Positions 44,278-54,281 of a DNA stretch of 64,000 nt are shown here, piece after piece. The notes beneath the pieces were generated by a model. It had not been told where the DNA came from, made no database searches, and saw nothing but the letters and a program-made list of their open reading frames with translations. Positions within the stretch are counted from its first letter, which is position 1. Every line of letters begins with the position of its first letter. A program made the position numbers and the translations under genes. Origin of the DNA: Gelidibacter gilvus (GTDB lineage Bacteria; Bacteroidota; Bacteroidia; Flavobacteriales; Flavobacteriaceae); the NCBI RefSeq assembly GCF_004115975.1, contig NZ_SDDZ01000004.1, forward strand, positions 186,001 through 250,000. The letters run 5' to 3'.

Positions 44278-46002
44278 TTAGTACTTCACTATTCGGATCG
44301 TTGCTTTTTGGTTCTGACCATCTATGATTTCAAGAAGATAAACTCCAGAGGCTTGCTCTATTTCCAATTCAATATTTTTAGAATTTTGAAATTCTTTTTC
44401 CATCAAAAGTTGGCCAGTTAATGAAAATAATCTAACCTTAACTGACTTTTCAAATGTTTTAAACTCGATCGATAATTTTCCTTTGGTTGGATTTGGATGT
44501 AGGATAAATTTATCTGAAAGTGAATTCTCAATGATGTCAAGTGAAGGAGGGCTTAATTTGTGAATAAAGATATCCCAATAACCTTTTGCGGTAAGAAGAT
44601 ATTCGTTATCTGATGGATCAAAATCTACCGCATACACAAAATCTCCAGTGCTATAAATAGTGTCATTATTATTAATGGCAATCGATTTTGCTCTTGTCCA
44701 ATAAGCAGAGCCACCGTAGGTTATTTGCTTTGCCCAAATAAAACTTCCATCGGCTTGAAGTTTGAGCATAAATATATCATTAAGGTATCCCGTTAAATTG
44801 GCGATGCCATCTCCTGGATCAAAATCTACCGTATCCGCAAAATTTCCGAGTATATATACATCGCCGTTGGCATCTGTTTTTATGGAGTTTCCCATATCTA
44901 CCCCCGGTCCACCAAGTTGTTTCACCTATAGTAAATCGCCATTGAAGTCGAGTTTTTGAATGAAGATATCGCCGGAACCTGCAGAGGTCAAATTGATAGT
45001 TCCAGTATCAGGATCAAAATTACATGTCTTGTTAAAAGCACCCGTGATGTACAAATTATTGTCCAAATCTAAGGTCAACGAATATCCTTGATTCTGTCCT
45101 TCACCTCCCATCTGTTTGACCCAGGCTAAATTCCCATTGGCGGCAAGTTTCAGAATAAAGATATCACTAGAACCCATAGATGTTAAATTGGCGGTTTCTG
45201 TACCTGGATCAAAATCTATGGTACCATAAAAATAGCCAGTAGTATAAACGTTGTCATTGGTATCTGTGGCAATAGAATTACCAAGGCCATAGGATACACC
45301 GCCCATTTGTTTAACCCAAATAAAATTGCCGCTACCATCAAGTTTAAGAATGAAGATATCATCCTCCCCAAATGAAGTTAAATTCACGGTGCTTTCTCCG
45401 GGGTCAAAATCTACCGTGCCAGAAAATAAGCCAGTCACTAAAACATTATCGTTGGTATCCGTAGTGATGGCATATCCACCCGAAAATCTATCTCCCATCA
45501 TAGGTTTTGCCCAAATAAAGTTCCCATCGGCATCAAGTTTGAGTACAAATATATTAGTGATCTGCGGTACTTCTGTTCCGGTAGTCAAATTGTAAGTGCC
45601 TTCACCAGGATCGAAATCTACGGTGTCTGAAAATGTTCCTGTAATATATAGATTTCCCGATCCATCAATGGTAATCCCGTTGGCTTCATCTCTGGCACCA
45701 CTTCCAATACGCTTTGCCCAAAGTAGTTGTCCGCTGGGGTTGAGTTTTTGAATAAATATATCAAAGAATCCGGCAGAGGTTAAATTAAAAGTGTCTTCCC
45801 CAGGATCAAAATCAATAGTGTTTTCAAAATATCCAACGGTATAAACATTCCCTTCTACATCTGTAATTATTGAATTTCCTGTTTCTCGACCTTCACTTCC
45901 CATGGAGATTACCCAATCCAATTCTAGAGTTTGGCTAAATATAAAAGCCGGCATTAGCAATAATGTTGCGAATGCGAATAATAAGTTGTTGTTTGGTTTC
46001 AT
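44278..46002 (-). pseudogene. SBBP beta-propeller T9SS protein split by an in-frame TAG
   Basis: Two open frames (44926-46002 and 44278-44925) are adjacent, in phase and separated only by a TAG codon. Reading the TAG as Trp gives FNGDLL-W-VKQLGG, exactly the repeat consensus (GNFIWVKQMGG elsewhere in the protein), so it is a TGG-to-TAG nonsense change. Joined, the product would be 574 aa: signal peptide (MKPNNNLLFAFATLLLMPAFIFS), seven SBBP repeats with (V/I)DFDPG...NLTS, and a type A sorting domain (ILHPNPTKGKLSIEF, ending RIVKY). The second half has no ATG or signal of its own. It begins 3 bases after the intact paralogue and would share its transcript. Either a recent pseudogene or a readthrough site. 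Confidence 0.88.
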
Positions 46003-46005
46003 GAT

Positions 46006-47646
46006 TTAATATTTAATGAGTTTAGTAGTCCTTTTTTGTCCGTAATTATCTATCACTTCAAGAAGATAAATGCCTTGCGGTTGTCTAATTTCTAACGGCA
46101 GATTTATAAGGTCTTGGAATTGTTTTTCCATCAGCAGTTGTCCTGTTATTGAAAACACTTTAACCTTAACCCACTTCTGAAGTGTTTTAAATTCAATAGA
46201 CAAGTTTCCCTTGGTGGGATTAGGATAAACTGAAATCTCTAAGCCACGTGTTTGGTCATCTATTCCGGCTGTTTCCTGATTCCATTTCAGCAGATAAGTA
46301 TTATAGTTAAATTCTGATTTGAGATTGAACGTGTTTGGTCCGGGATCAAAATCAATCTCAGATCTAAAGTAGCCAGAAGCATAAATGCTCCCTGAAGCGT
46401 CCAATACCATTGCTGTTCCGTAATTACGTTGCGTAGGTCCGCCCAGCTGATATGCCCAAATATAGTTTCCGGACGCATCAAATTTATTTATATAAGCATC
46501 CCAACCGTAACCAGAATCAAAAATAACCGTGCCTTCGCTGGGATCAAAGTCCACATTGCCCCGAAAGGAACCTGTCGTATAAACATTGCCCAAGACATCC
46601 ACTACAATGGATCTTGCAGCACAATTAAAACCAGGTAAAAACTTATCCCAAGTAATATCGCCTGTGGCACTTAATTTAACAATCCCAATGCCCGGGCCGC
46701 CGCCACCAACGTAGATGTTTCCAGTGATATCTGTCGTCACAGCGTTTCCAGAGATATTGTTCTGGAGGTTTGTGACCCACTCAAAGTCTCCCGTAGCATT
46801 CAGTTTTAATATAAAACCAGAAGCACCGGTAAGACTCGGGGAGGTTAACTCCGTAACACCAGCTCCCGGATCGAAATCCACCGTGCCAGTAAAAGATCCG
46901 GTTAAAAAAATATTGGAAGTATTATCAATGAGCAAAGCTTCTCCGCGATCGTATTCGGTAGAGCCAATTTGTTTGACCCATTGAAAAGCACCTGAAGTAC
47001 TCAACTTACAGATAAAAATGTCGGTTTTTCCAGTGGAGGTGAGAACGCTGGTTCCGTTACCTGGATAAAAATCGACCGTATCCTGAAATTCTCCTGTTAC
47101 ATACACATCTCCTGAGCCATCTACTGCTATTGCTCTGCCACTTTCATCAGAGATGCCGCCCATTTGTTTAGCCCACAAGAAGTTGCCGTCCGGGTCAAGC
47201 TTACACACGAATATATCAGAACTGCCATTAGACGTCAAATTAAAGACATCTGTTCCTGGATCAAAATCTACCACTCCTTTAAAATTTCCAGTAAAATAGA
47301 CATTGCCCGATCCATCCACGGCAATTCCTGCTCCTTCATCTTTTTCAGTGCCGCCAAATCTTTTTGCCCAGATGAAGTTCCCGGAAGCATTAAATTTGGT
47401 GATATAAATATCAGTTTCTCCCACGGAAGTCAAATTCAAAACATCCGATCCTGGATCAAAATCTACTGGTCCGCCATTGAAGTGGCCTACACTGTAGATG
47501 TTTCCCAAATTATCTAATATCATTGAACCATTATATAAGGTTCCGTAGAGACCTCCTGTAGCAAAGGCCCAATCAAATGTAGGTGCTTGGCCATTGCTGG
47601 TATTCCAAAGTGAACAACACAGGATGGCGATAAGTAATTTTCTCAT
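46006..47646 (-). CDS. SBBP beta-propeller T9SS-secreted protein
   Basis: This 546-aa protein has signal peptide MRKLLIAILCCSLWNTSNGQ. Seven blades of about 60 aa follow the pattern GNVYFTGNFKGVVDFDPGTDVFNLTSNGSSDIFVCKLDPDGNFLWAKQMGG; six have the D-F-(D/Y)-P motif and one blade (about 300-330) has lost it. Residues about 465-546 form a type A T9SS sorting domain (LEISVYPNPTKGNLSIEF, ending TTKLIKY). It is probably a secreted or surface beta-propeller of unknown ligand. It is the only intact member of a three-gene tandem family (neighbours at 44278-46002 and 47719-48034), with a 3-base gap to the split copy. No catalytic motif was seen. Confidence 0.9.
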   Translation of the reverse strand: MRKLLIAILCCSLWNTSNGQAPTFDWAFATGGLYGTLYNGSMILDNLGNIYSVGHFNGGPVDFDPGSDVLNLTSVGETDIYITKFNASGNFIWAKRFGGTEKDEGAGIAVDGSGNVYFTGNFKGVVDFDPGTDVFNLTSNGSSDIFVCKLDPDGNFLWAKQMGGISDESGRAIAVDGSGDVYVTGEFQDTVDFYPGNGTSVLTSTGKTDIFICKLSTSGAFQWVKQIGSTEYDRGEALLIDNTSNIFLTGSFTGTVDFDPGAGVTELTSPSLTGASGFILKLNATGDFEWVTNLQNNISGNAVTTDITGNIYVGGGGPGIGIVKLSATGDITWDKFLPGFNCAARSIVVDVLGNVYTTGSFRGNVDFDPSEGTVIFDSGYGWDAYINKFDASGNYIWAYQLGGPTQRNYGTAMVLDASGSIYASGYFRSEIDFDPGPNTFNLKSEFNYNTYLLKWNQETAGIDDQTRGLEISVYPNPTKGNLSIEFKTLQKWVKVKVFSITGQLLMEKQFQDLINLPLEIRQPQGIYLLEVIDNYGQKRTTKLIKY

Positions 47647-47718
47647 AATGGTTTCTTGTTTTGATTAATAGCTATTTTATTTTCCTTCAGCGGCGTCAGT
47701 CTTTATCGATATTCCATA

Positions 47719-48034
47719 TTAAAAGCCTCTACCGCCCATTTGCTTCACCCGAAGGAAATTGCCAGTGGCATCTAATTTCAATAAAAAACATATCAGCCAT
47801 GCCAAATGAGGTCAGGGTAGAAGTAGGGTTGCCAGGATTAAAATCTGCAGTGTTTTGGAAGGGTCCTGTCGTGTAAACATTGCCTTCAATATCAGTGGTG
47901 CTGGATTTTACAAATTCACTGCCAGTTCCGTCAATCTGTTTGACCCATTGATAATCAATATTTTGAGCGAATAAAGGAGTGGAAAAAATGAAGAGAAATA
48001 CATAAGTTATGAAAAAGGTAGTTTTTTCTTGCAT
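47719..48034 (-). pseudogene. Truncated, frameshifted N-terminal fragment of a third SBBP paralogue
   Basis: From the ATG at 48034 it encodes signal peptide MQEKTTFFITYVFLFIFSTPLFAQ and one blade (VKQIDGTGSEF, NVYTTGPFQNTADFNPG, STLTSFGMADMF). At a run of six T (minus strand, about 47790) the frame slips. Removing one T restores LLKLDATGNFLRVKQMGGRG, which then ends at TAA (47719-47721). It therefore has both a homopolymer frameshift and a 3' truncation. Its promoter may now serve the intact gene 72 bases downstream. Confidence 0.83.
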
Positions 48035-48367
48035 AATTATTGGTTTAAGATTGCTGTAGATAATTGATCTCTTTTCTTCACATCGAGCGATCTTCAAAAT
48101 GTCAGCATCATTTATCAATTATTTTTTTCGGATGTTTTAAGTTGGATTATTAGTATAAATAAATAGCAACGTGTTGACCTCTTTTGCGGAAATCCGCATC
48201 AACTTCGATCAAATATTCTTAAGTTTAGGCTCTGATTAAAACAAGAAAGAAATCAAGTTTTTTTGATGGTTTTCCATTTTTACAAATAGTTCTCCTGTTT
48301 TAAACATAACACGTTAAAACAGACAAAAGCAACTACAAACCTTGATTTCAGAACCTAATTAATTGAT
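48035..48367. other. Divergent intergenic region between SBBP genes and sbcD
   Basis: No gene seen. It must hold divergent promoters. A small TGCGG/CCGCA hairpin (about 48184-48200) lies inside a wider GTTGA...TCAAC dyad (about 48173-48203). No clear TAnnTTTG box was found for either gene. Confidence 0.4.
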
Positions 48368-49561
48368 ATGAAAATATTACACACTGCCGATTGGCATATT
48401 GGAAAGGAATTGCATAAGATGGACTTAGCAGAGGATTTGGAATTGTTTTTCGATTGGTTGATCGATACCATCACCAAAGAACACATCGATTTGCTTTTGA
48501 TTTCAGGTGATGTCTTTGATCAGGCAAATCCGTCGCAAACGTCTTTAAAGCAGTATTATGGGTTTTTAAAACGGATGCTTGGTACCGAATGTAAAATCAT
48601 TTTGACGGGTGGTAATCACGATTCGGCTTCGGTTTTAAATGCGCCAAAGGACATTCTTGGGTTCTTGAATATTGATGTTATTGGTGGTGCCCCTGAGGAT
48701 ATTAAAGATCTATTTATAAAATACACTAAGAATGATGAGCAGGTGGTTATTGCCGCTGTGCCGTTTTTAAGGGATAAGGATATTAGAAATTCGGCAGCAG
48801 GAGAATCTTACGGAGATAAGGTTGAGCAGATTCGCGAGGGAATTAAAACCTATTTTTCAAATATCGATACCCATTACCATCAGTATTATCCCGGAATTTG
48901 TTTTATAGTGATGGGCCATTTATACGTTCAAGGCGCTCATGTTTCTGAAAGTATGCGGGATATCCAAATTGGCAACCAGGCGGGAGTTTCAGGAACTATT
49001 TTTGGCGATGCACCGCATTATGTGGCTTTAGGACATATTCATAAACCTTATGCGGTATCAAAGAATGTGCATTATTCCGGCTCTCCAATTTGTTTGAGTT
49101 TCAGTGAAAAAGAGGAAGTGAAACAGGTCAATATTATTTCGGTAAACGGAAAAGAAGTTGAGGTGGACATCCTGCCCATTCCAAAGTTCAGAAACTTAGT
49201 CACTTTTCAAGGCACACTCGAAGCCGTTAAAAAACAACTCTATGCTTATTCGCCCATAACGGATCTCGTTTCACTTGCTGAAATCATTGTGAATGAACCC
49301 GATGAAAACATACAGATCCGTCGGGATTTAGACGATCTATTGGAAAATTACGAGAATGAACATCTTAAAATTGTAAAATCGAAATTGAATTTTCTCAATA
49401 AAGTCCGCGGGGCTTCTGAAGCTTTTGAGCCTGGGATAAGTGTTGCCGATGTGACGCCCATGGAAATGTTTGAAAAAAGATTGGAACTTGATGGCCATCA
49501 AGAAAACACCGAAGAATTAAAAAATGCATTTCGTCAAATTTTAGAAGAGCTTAACCTATAG
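48368..49561 (+). CDS. sbcD: Exonuclease subunit SbcD (Mre11-type)
   Basis: This 397-aa metallophosphoesterase nuclease works with SbcC to cut hairpins and blocked DNA ends. The di-metal motifs are present in order: DWHIG (residues 8-12), GDVFDQ (about 48), GGNHDS (about 80), MGHLYVQG (about 180) and GHIH (about 220). The C-terminal capping domain (about 270-397) is less conserved. The ATG at 48368 gives MKILHTADWHIGKE, the usual start. sbcC follows after 3 bases, so the two are translated from one message. It acts in the cytoplasm in replication-fork and palindrome processing, relevant here because the window is full of inverted repeats. Confidence 0.96.
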   Translation: MKILHTADWHIGKELHKMDLAEDLELFFDWLIDTITKEHIDLLLISGDVFDQANPSQTSLKQYYGFLKRMLGTECKIILTGGNHDSASVLNAPKDILGFLNIDVIGGAPEDIKDLFIKYTKNDEQVVIAAVPFLRDKDIRNSAAGESYGDKVEQIREGIKTYFSNIDTHYHQYYPGICFIVMGHLYVQGAHVSESMRDIQIGNQAGVSGTIFGDAPHYVALGHIHKPYAVSKNVHYSGSPICLSFSEKEEVKQVNIISVNGKEVEVDILPIPKFRNLVTFQGTLEAVKKQLYAYSPITDLVSLAEIIVNEPDENIQIRRDLDDLLENYENEHLKIVKSKLNFLNKVRGASEAFEPGISVADVTPMEMFEKRLELDGHQENTEELKNAFRQILEELNL

Positions 49562-49564
49562 TTT

Positions 49565-52500
49565 ATGAAAATCAGTAAAATCAGTTTTAAAAATATCCAT
49601 TCGCTTCGGGGCGAACACCATATTGATTTTTCCTCAGGCCCTTTGGCAAAAAGTGGTCTATTTGCCATTACTGGCGCCACGGGCTCAGGGAAATCGACCT
49701 TGTTGGACGTCATTACTTTGGCTTTATACAATAGAGTCCCGAGAATAGGATCCATCAGCAAATCGGTTATTGAAGATGAAGGGGGCATTATGACCCGTAA
49801 TGCAACGGATTGTTATGCTGAAGTGGAATATATCGTCAACCAAAAAACATACCGCTCGCATTGGTCGATAGAAAGAAATCGCAACAACAATCTCAACGAT
49901 CGGAAACAAGAAATTATCGACGTGGCAACGGGTGCTATTCTTGAAAGTGGGAAATCTGCTGTTCCTGTCAAAAATGAAGAATTGATTGGGCTGAGTTATG
50001 ATCAATTTGTAAAGGCGATGGTATTATCGCAAGGCCAATTCAGTAAACTATTGCAGGCAAAAAGAGACGAACGGAATAAGTTGCTGGAAGATATTACTGG
50101 TGCAAAGGACTATAGATCCATCGGAATTGCTGTGTTCAGAAAGTTTAGAGCTGCTTTTGACAGTTGTAGTAAACAGGAAACCCGACTCGAAGAAGTAGAA
50201 TTACTACCTGAAGCCGAAAAGAAAGAATTAATTGCCCAAGAAGTTGCCTTAAACCAATCCAAGCTTACTCAAAAAAAGGCATTGGATGTTTTAAAAGTGG
50301 AAATTGAAAACCAAAAAGGCATTCTTAAAAACCAAACGATTTTAAATGCGAATGAAACTCAACAAAAGGAATTAGCTCAGACGATTGAAAATTTTAAGAA
50401 AGAGGAGATCATTTTAAAAAACCATTCTAAATATGTCGGGCATAGCCAGCTCATCTCTAATTTTGAACAAAAGGAGAAAGCGTTTAAAGAACATACTGGT
50501 GAACTTGCCCAAGAGCAGGTAAAGGAAACGAATATTTTAAAAGAGAAAAACGGCTTGTTGGCCGACGCGTCACTCTTGTTAAAGAAAAAGATCGACGCTG
50601 AAGACTTTGCCAGTAATTTAACCGATTTCAATAAAGCGGTAACGGCATTAAAAAAAGAAGAGGATCTGGCCAAGGCAGAGGCAAAACTACATGAAGACAC
50701 GATCAAAAAATTGCTTTTGGATATTAATAAAGATGCTGAACGCATCCGATTTTATCCGCAACCTGCTATTTTTATTGAGGGTATTCAGCCTGTTCAAGAA
50801 AAAATTGATAATTTCTTAAAAACAACGCAGATTAACAGTGATGATGAGTTGGCTGAAAGAGAAGTGAATCTCAGAGAAAAGTTACAGCTGATCCATTCGG
50901 TGAAAATTGCACTGACCCAATACAATTCCGATTTAAAAAACAAACATTCAAAAACCACCGAATTAAATGCAAGTGAGACTTTGGTTGAAAAACACACTAC
51001 TCAACTTAAAGTTTTAGAGGAGGATTTAAAGCTGTTGGAAGTAGAAGTAGATACGTTAATTAAGGAAGAAGAGATGCGTAAAAAACATCAAAGTCTGGAA
51101 GCGCACCGAAATACTTTGGTCGATGGCGAAGCGTGTCCCCTATGTGGAGCATTAGATCATCCGTTTGCCATAGAAAACCCCGTTTTTGATGCTAAAGAGG
51201 CGGTTCTAAAATCGAAAACAGAATTGTTGAACACAAAACGTGCTTTAAAAACAGCCACCCAAACCAATTTAGAGAATGAGCAGAAAAAGAGTAAAACCTT
51301 GAAACAAGACCTTCTTATTATCAAGGAGGCTATCGCGCCACAGCTTGTAGACATCGAAAAATTCAGCAAAATTTTACGCATAGAAAGCATTCCGGATCAT
51401 GAGACCCTTCAGACTTTGGAGAATGAGGTTTTGAAAGCTTCGCAATTGGTCGAACAGATTAAAAAAGCATTCCACTTACGAAACTTATTGGAGAATTTAA
51501 GCCATACCGCAAAACAATGGCATACAAGTTCGGATTTAACCACCGAAAAAGAAACCAAGAGAAAACATCTTTATGATGGTGATGCTGTAGATTCTAAAGT
51601 ACACTCTTTAATTTCGAAATGGGCTGCAAACATTGAAAACATCAAAAACAACCAGCAAGCCATTGCGTCGTTGAAAACTAAACTGGCGATTATCGCCAAA
51701 GAAAAAGAAGATTTTGAAACACAACTCCGTGAGATCTTAAAAAAGGAATCTGTTGAAAGTATTCCACATTTGAAAGCTTTTATTCTATCCGAAACAGACG
51801 CTGAGCAGATCCGTCAGAAAAAGAAAGCCATTGAATTACGGCAAGAGCGTTTGCAAACCGAAAAAGATACCGCCCAAAAGGAAATTGAAGCGTTTAAAAA
51901 ACTAATTACATCCGATGAACCTTTAGCAGCACTTGAAGTGAATTATGCTAAGATGGATGAGGCATTTGGCAGTTTAAATCAACAGATCGGGATTATTAAA
52001 AAGACCTTGGAGACCGATGCTAACGCCAAAGAAAAACAGCAGGCCTTGTTGGAAAAATTGAAAGAATTGAAAAAAGAAGAAGCCTTATGGAAAACCATGA
52101 ACGGGTTGATTGGTGATGCCGCGGGGAAAAGGTTTTCAAATTTTGTTCAAGACTTAACGCTCGAGCAGTTGATCGGGTATGCTAATTTGCGTTTAAAAGA
52201 TATGAATGATCGTTATCTGCTGGATATCCCTACGGCAGACGAAGCTGATAAAAATGATTCCTTAAAAGTGTTCGATAGCCATCAAGGCGATGCCCGACGA
52301 TCTATCAACACCTTATCTGGTGGCGAAACCTTTATGGTGAGTTTGGCGATGGCCTTCGCGCTTTCCGATCTAGCCGCAAAAAACGTCAAAATCGAATCCA
52401 TTTTTATTGATGAAGGTTTTGGTACTCTGGATCCTGAAACTTTGAACCAAGCCATCACAATCTTGGAGAAAATGCAAAATGAAGGCGATAAATCCATTGG

Positions 52501-52600
52501 AGTGATTTCTCATGTGGAAGCCTTAAAAGATCGGATTACCACGCAAATACGCTTGGAAAAAATGGGATCGGGGTATAGTAGGATTGAAATTGTAAACTGA
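49565..52600 (+). CDS. sbcC: SMC-like ATPase subunit SbcC (Rad50-type)
   Basis: This 1011-aa partner of SbcD has the Rad50 plan. The Walker A motif GATGSGKSTLLDVI lies at about residues 38-51 and the Q-loop at about 150-160 (VLSQGQFSKLLQA). Long coiled coils (about 180-500 and 560-860) flank a zinc hook CPLCG at about 526-530. The ABC signature LSGGETFMVSLAMA is at about 918, Walker B IESIFIDEGFGTLD at about 944 and the H-loop VISHVEAL at about 980. ATP-driven movement of the head gates the SbcD nuclease. It starts 3 bases after sbcD. No terminator is obvious in the 170 bases that follow. Confidence 0.96.
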   Translation: MKISKISFKNIHSLRGEHHIDFSSGPLAKSGLFAITGATGSGKSTLLDVITLALYNRVPRIGSISKSVIEDEGGIMTRNATDCYAEVEYIVNQKTYRSHWSIERNRNNNLNDRKQEIIDVATGAILESGKSAVPVKNEELIGLSYDQFVKAMVLSQGQFSKLLQAKRDERNKLLEDITGAKDYRSIGIAVFRKFRAAFDSCSKQETRLEEVELLPEAEKKELIAQEVALNQSKLTQKKALDVLKVEIENQKGILKNQTILNANETQQKELAQTIENFKKEEIILKNHSKYVGHSQLISNFEQKEKAFKEHTGELAQEQVKETNILKEKNGLLADASLLLKKKIDAEDFASNLTDFNKAVTALKKEEDLAKAEAKLHEDTIKKLLLDINKDAERIRFYPQPAIFIEGIQPVQEKIDNFLKTTQINSDDELAEREVNLREKLQLIHSVKIALTQYNSDLKNKHSKTTELNASETLVEKHTTQLKVLEEDLKLLEVEVDTLIKEEEMRKKHQSLEAHRNTLVDGEACPLCGALDHPFAIENPVFDAKEAVLKSKTELLNTKRALKTATQTNLENEQKKSKTLKQDLLIIKEAIAPQLVDIEKFSKILRIESIPDHETLQTLENEVLKASQLVEQIKKAFHLRNLLENLSHTAKQWHTSSDLTTEKETKRKHLYDGDAVDSKVHSLISKWAANIENIKNNQQAIASLKTKLAIIAKEKEDFETQLREILKKESVESIPHLKAFILSETDAEQIRQKKKAIELRQERLQTEKDTAQKEIEAFKKLITSDEPLAALEVNYAKMDEAFGSLNQQIGIIKKTLETDANAKEKQQALLEKLKELKKEEALWKTMNGLIGDAAGKRFSNFVQDLTLEQLIGYANLRLKDMNDRYLLDIPTADEADKNDSLKVFDSHQGDARRSINTLSGGETFMVSLAMAFALSDLAAKNVKIESIFIDEGFGTLDPETLNQAITILEKMQNEGDKSIGVISHVEALKDRITTQIRLEKMGSGYSRIEIVN

Positions 52601-52770
52601 TGAATTATATTCGATTTTCAGTTAATAACATTTACGGCCGCAAGACAAACTCGATTAAATCCCTATTCTGCAAAGAAAAAAATGATGCTAAAGATAAATT
52701 GATCTAAAGCATCCAAACCTATAGTTATTTTGGTCATTTTTGCGCATTCACTAAATCTAAATCCTCCTCA

Positions 52771-53736
52771 ATGATGACCCTTAGCTTTAGATCCAAGACT
52801 TTGATGCTTTCATTTTTTTGGATTTTCATTACTCTAGTGTCTTGCATTCCACGACAGAAAAGCATGGATGTCGATCAAATGCCCAAAACTGAAACCACGC
52901 CTTTATCAGTTGAAAGCTCGAGGTTTTTAAAAAACAAAGTTCAAAGGGTAAAGCTTTCGGGTAGCCAAGACAATTTAGCAATAGCAACCTGGAATATCCA
53001 ACACTTGGGCCAGTCTAAAACGGATGATGAGATCATGTTTATGGCGGAAGTTTTAAGGGATTTTGATATTGTAGCCATCCAAGAGGTGGTCGCGAAACAT
53101 CCGGCAGGGGCTCAAAAAGTAGCACAATTAGCTGACGAACTCAATAGAAAAGGGGCATCATGGGATTATAGAATTAGTGATCCTACCAAAAGTCCGTCGA
53201 TGTATATCAGTGAGCGTTATGCCTTTTTATGGAAAACCAGTAAAGTGGAGCTTGTGGGGAGAGCTTATTTAGACCAAGAATTAGAATCCCAAATTAATAG
53301 AGAGCCTTATCTCGGTAAATTCCGATTTAAAAAATTAAAACAGACTTTCTATGTCATAAACTTTCATTCCAGAACCCATAAAGACCATCCCGAACTTGAA
53401 ATAATGTATTTTAAAGATTATCCAAACCGCTTGGATTCGAATAATATTATTATAGCGGGCGATTTCAATCTCAATGAGCGCCACCCAGTTTGGAACGATT
53501 TATATCAGCAAGGCTTTAAATCCTCAGTAAAAAAAGCTAAGACCACCTTAAAACGAAAATGCCAGTTGGGCGGTTATTTAAGTCATGACATTGATAATAT
53601 TTATTATTCCAAGGGCATTTCTTTGATCAATTCTGGGGTGGTAGATTATATTGGAGACTGCGAGAACTTGGAGGCTGCAAGGAAAATCTCCGATCATTTG
53701 CCTGTTTTTTTAGAATTTGGAATGAGTGTGCATTAA
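52771..53736 (+). CDS. Endonuclease/exonuclease/phosphatase-family lipoprotein
   Basis: This 321-aa protein has a lipoprotein signal (hydrophobic stretch LMLSFFWIFITLVSC; Cys follows LVS), so it is predicted to be anchored in the cell envelope. The EEP/DNase I-like fold is shown by ATWNIQHLG (about residue 70), IVAIQEV (metal-binding Glu, about 95), INFHSRTH (about 195), IIAGDFNL (about 227, Asp/Asn pair) and ISDHLPVFLEF near the end (Asp-His). The substrate may be extracellular nucleic acid or a phosphoester; the sequence does not decide. Two consecutive ATGs start it; the first is listed. It stands alone after sbcC. Confidence 0.87.
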   Translation: MMTLSFRSKTLMLSFFWIFITLVSCIPRQKSMDVDQMPKTETTPLSVESSRFLKNKVQRVKLSGSQDNLAIATWNIQHLGQSKTDDEIMFMAEVLRDFDIVAIQEVVAKHPAGAQKVAQLADELNRKGASWDYRISDPTKSPSMYISERYAFLWKTSKVELVGRAYLDQELESQINREPYLGKFRFKKLKQTFYVINFHSRTHKDHPELEIMYFKDYPNRLDSNNIIIAGDFNLNERHPVWNDLYQQGFKSSVKKAKTTLKRKCQLGGYLSHDIDNIYYSKGISLINSGVVDYIGDCENLEAARKISDHLPVFLEFGMSVH

Positions 53737-53865
53737 GAGATTGTATTTCTGTTTTCTTTCATACACGTAAACACGTCTGCGAATATCTGCGAAACCTGCC
53801 CGTCCGGCGGGTCAGCGGGAAACAAAATCATATTTTGGTTTTTTTACCTCGAAAGTTCTTCTACT

Positions 53866-54216
53866 TTAATTAAACCACACGGCATAACCTTCCCGGCGTA
53901 GCTCTAACGCAATTTGTTCTTCAGCCTGTAATGCTTCCGCTCTTGTGAGAAATGGGTCGATATGGGTGTATAAACTAGGTCTTAAGTATAGGCCGTATTT
54001 CTCCACAATCTGAGCAGATAGTTTGTGTCCTTTCTTATTACGATACCCCGTTTTATGTTGAAGAAAACGTTCCTTAGGTGTTTTGCTGGTCTGACCAACG
54101 TACAAACATTGTAAGACGCCATTAAATTGCGGATTTGCAGTCCTGAACTTAGTGTTTTCAGAAAACACACGTTTGGATAGTTCAATAACATAAATGGTAT
54201 ATAAGGTTTTAGCCAC
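53866..54216 (-). CDS. Small GIY-YIG-type protein
   Basis: This 116-aa protein has LYTIYVIEL (about residues 5-13) and CLYVGQT (about 37-43), the two strands that correspond to GIY and YIG. KERFLQHKTG supplies the usual Arg/His helix and EAEEQIALELRREGYAVW supplies the acidic residue of the family. GIY-YIG domains cut DNA; single-domain bacterial members like this have unknown biological roles. There is no intron, phage or restriction gene nearby. The upstream gap contains an ATCTGCG/GCCCGTCCGGCGGG repeat (about 53776-53822) between it and the convergent EEP gene. Confidence 0.72.
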   Translation of the reverse strand: MAKTLYTIYVIELSKRVFSENTKFRTANPQFNGVLQCLYVGQTSKTPKERFLQHKTGYRNKKGHKLSAQIVEKYGLYLRPSLYTHIDPFLTRAEALQAEEQIALELRREGYAVWFN

Positions 54217-54281
54217 GTCTTTTTATATTAAGCAATATTTAATCATTATTATTAATCTGCTCCTGTTGGTGTTTTTCGCCG

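Noticed and set aside
44278-44925. Independent 215-aa gene
   Set aside because: Its first codon is GTG directly after the TAG, it lacks a signal peptide, and it continues the repeat frame of the upstream half, so it is the second half of one split gene.
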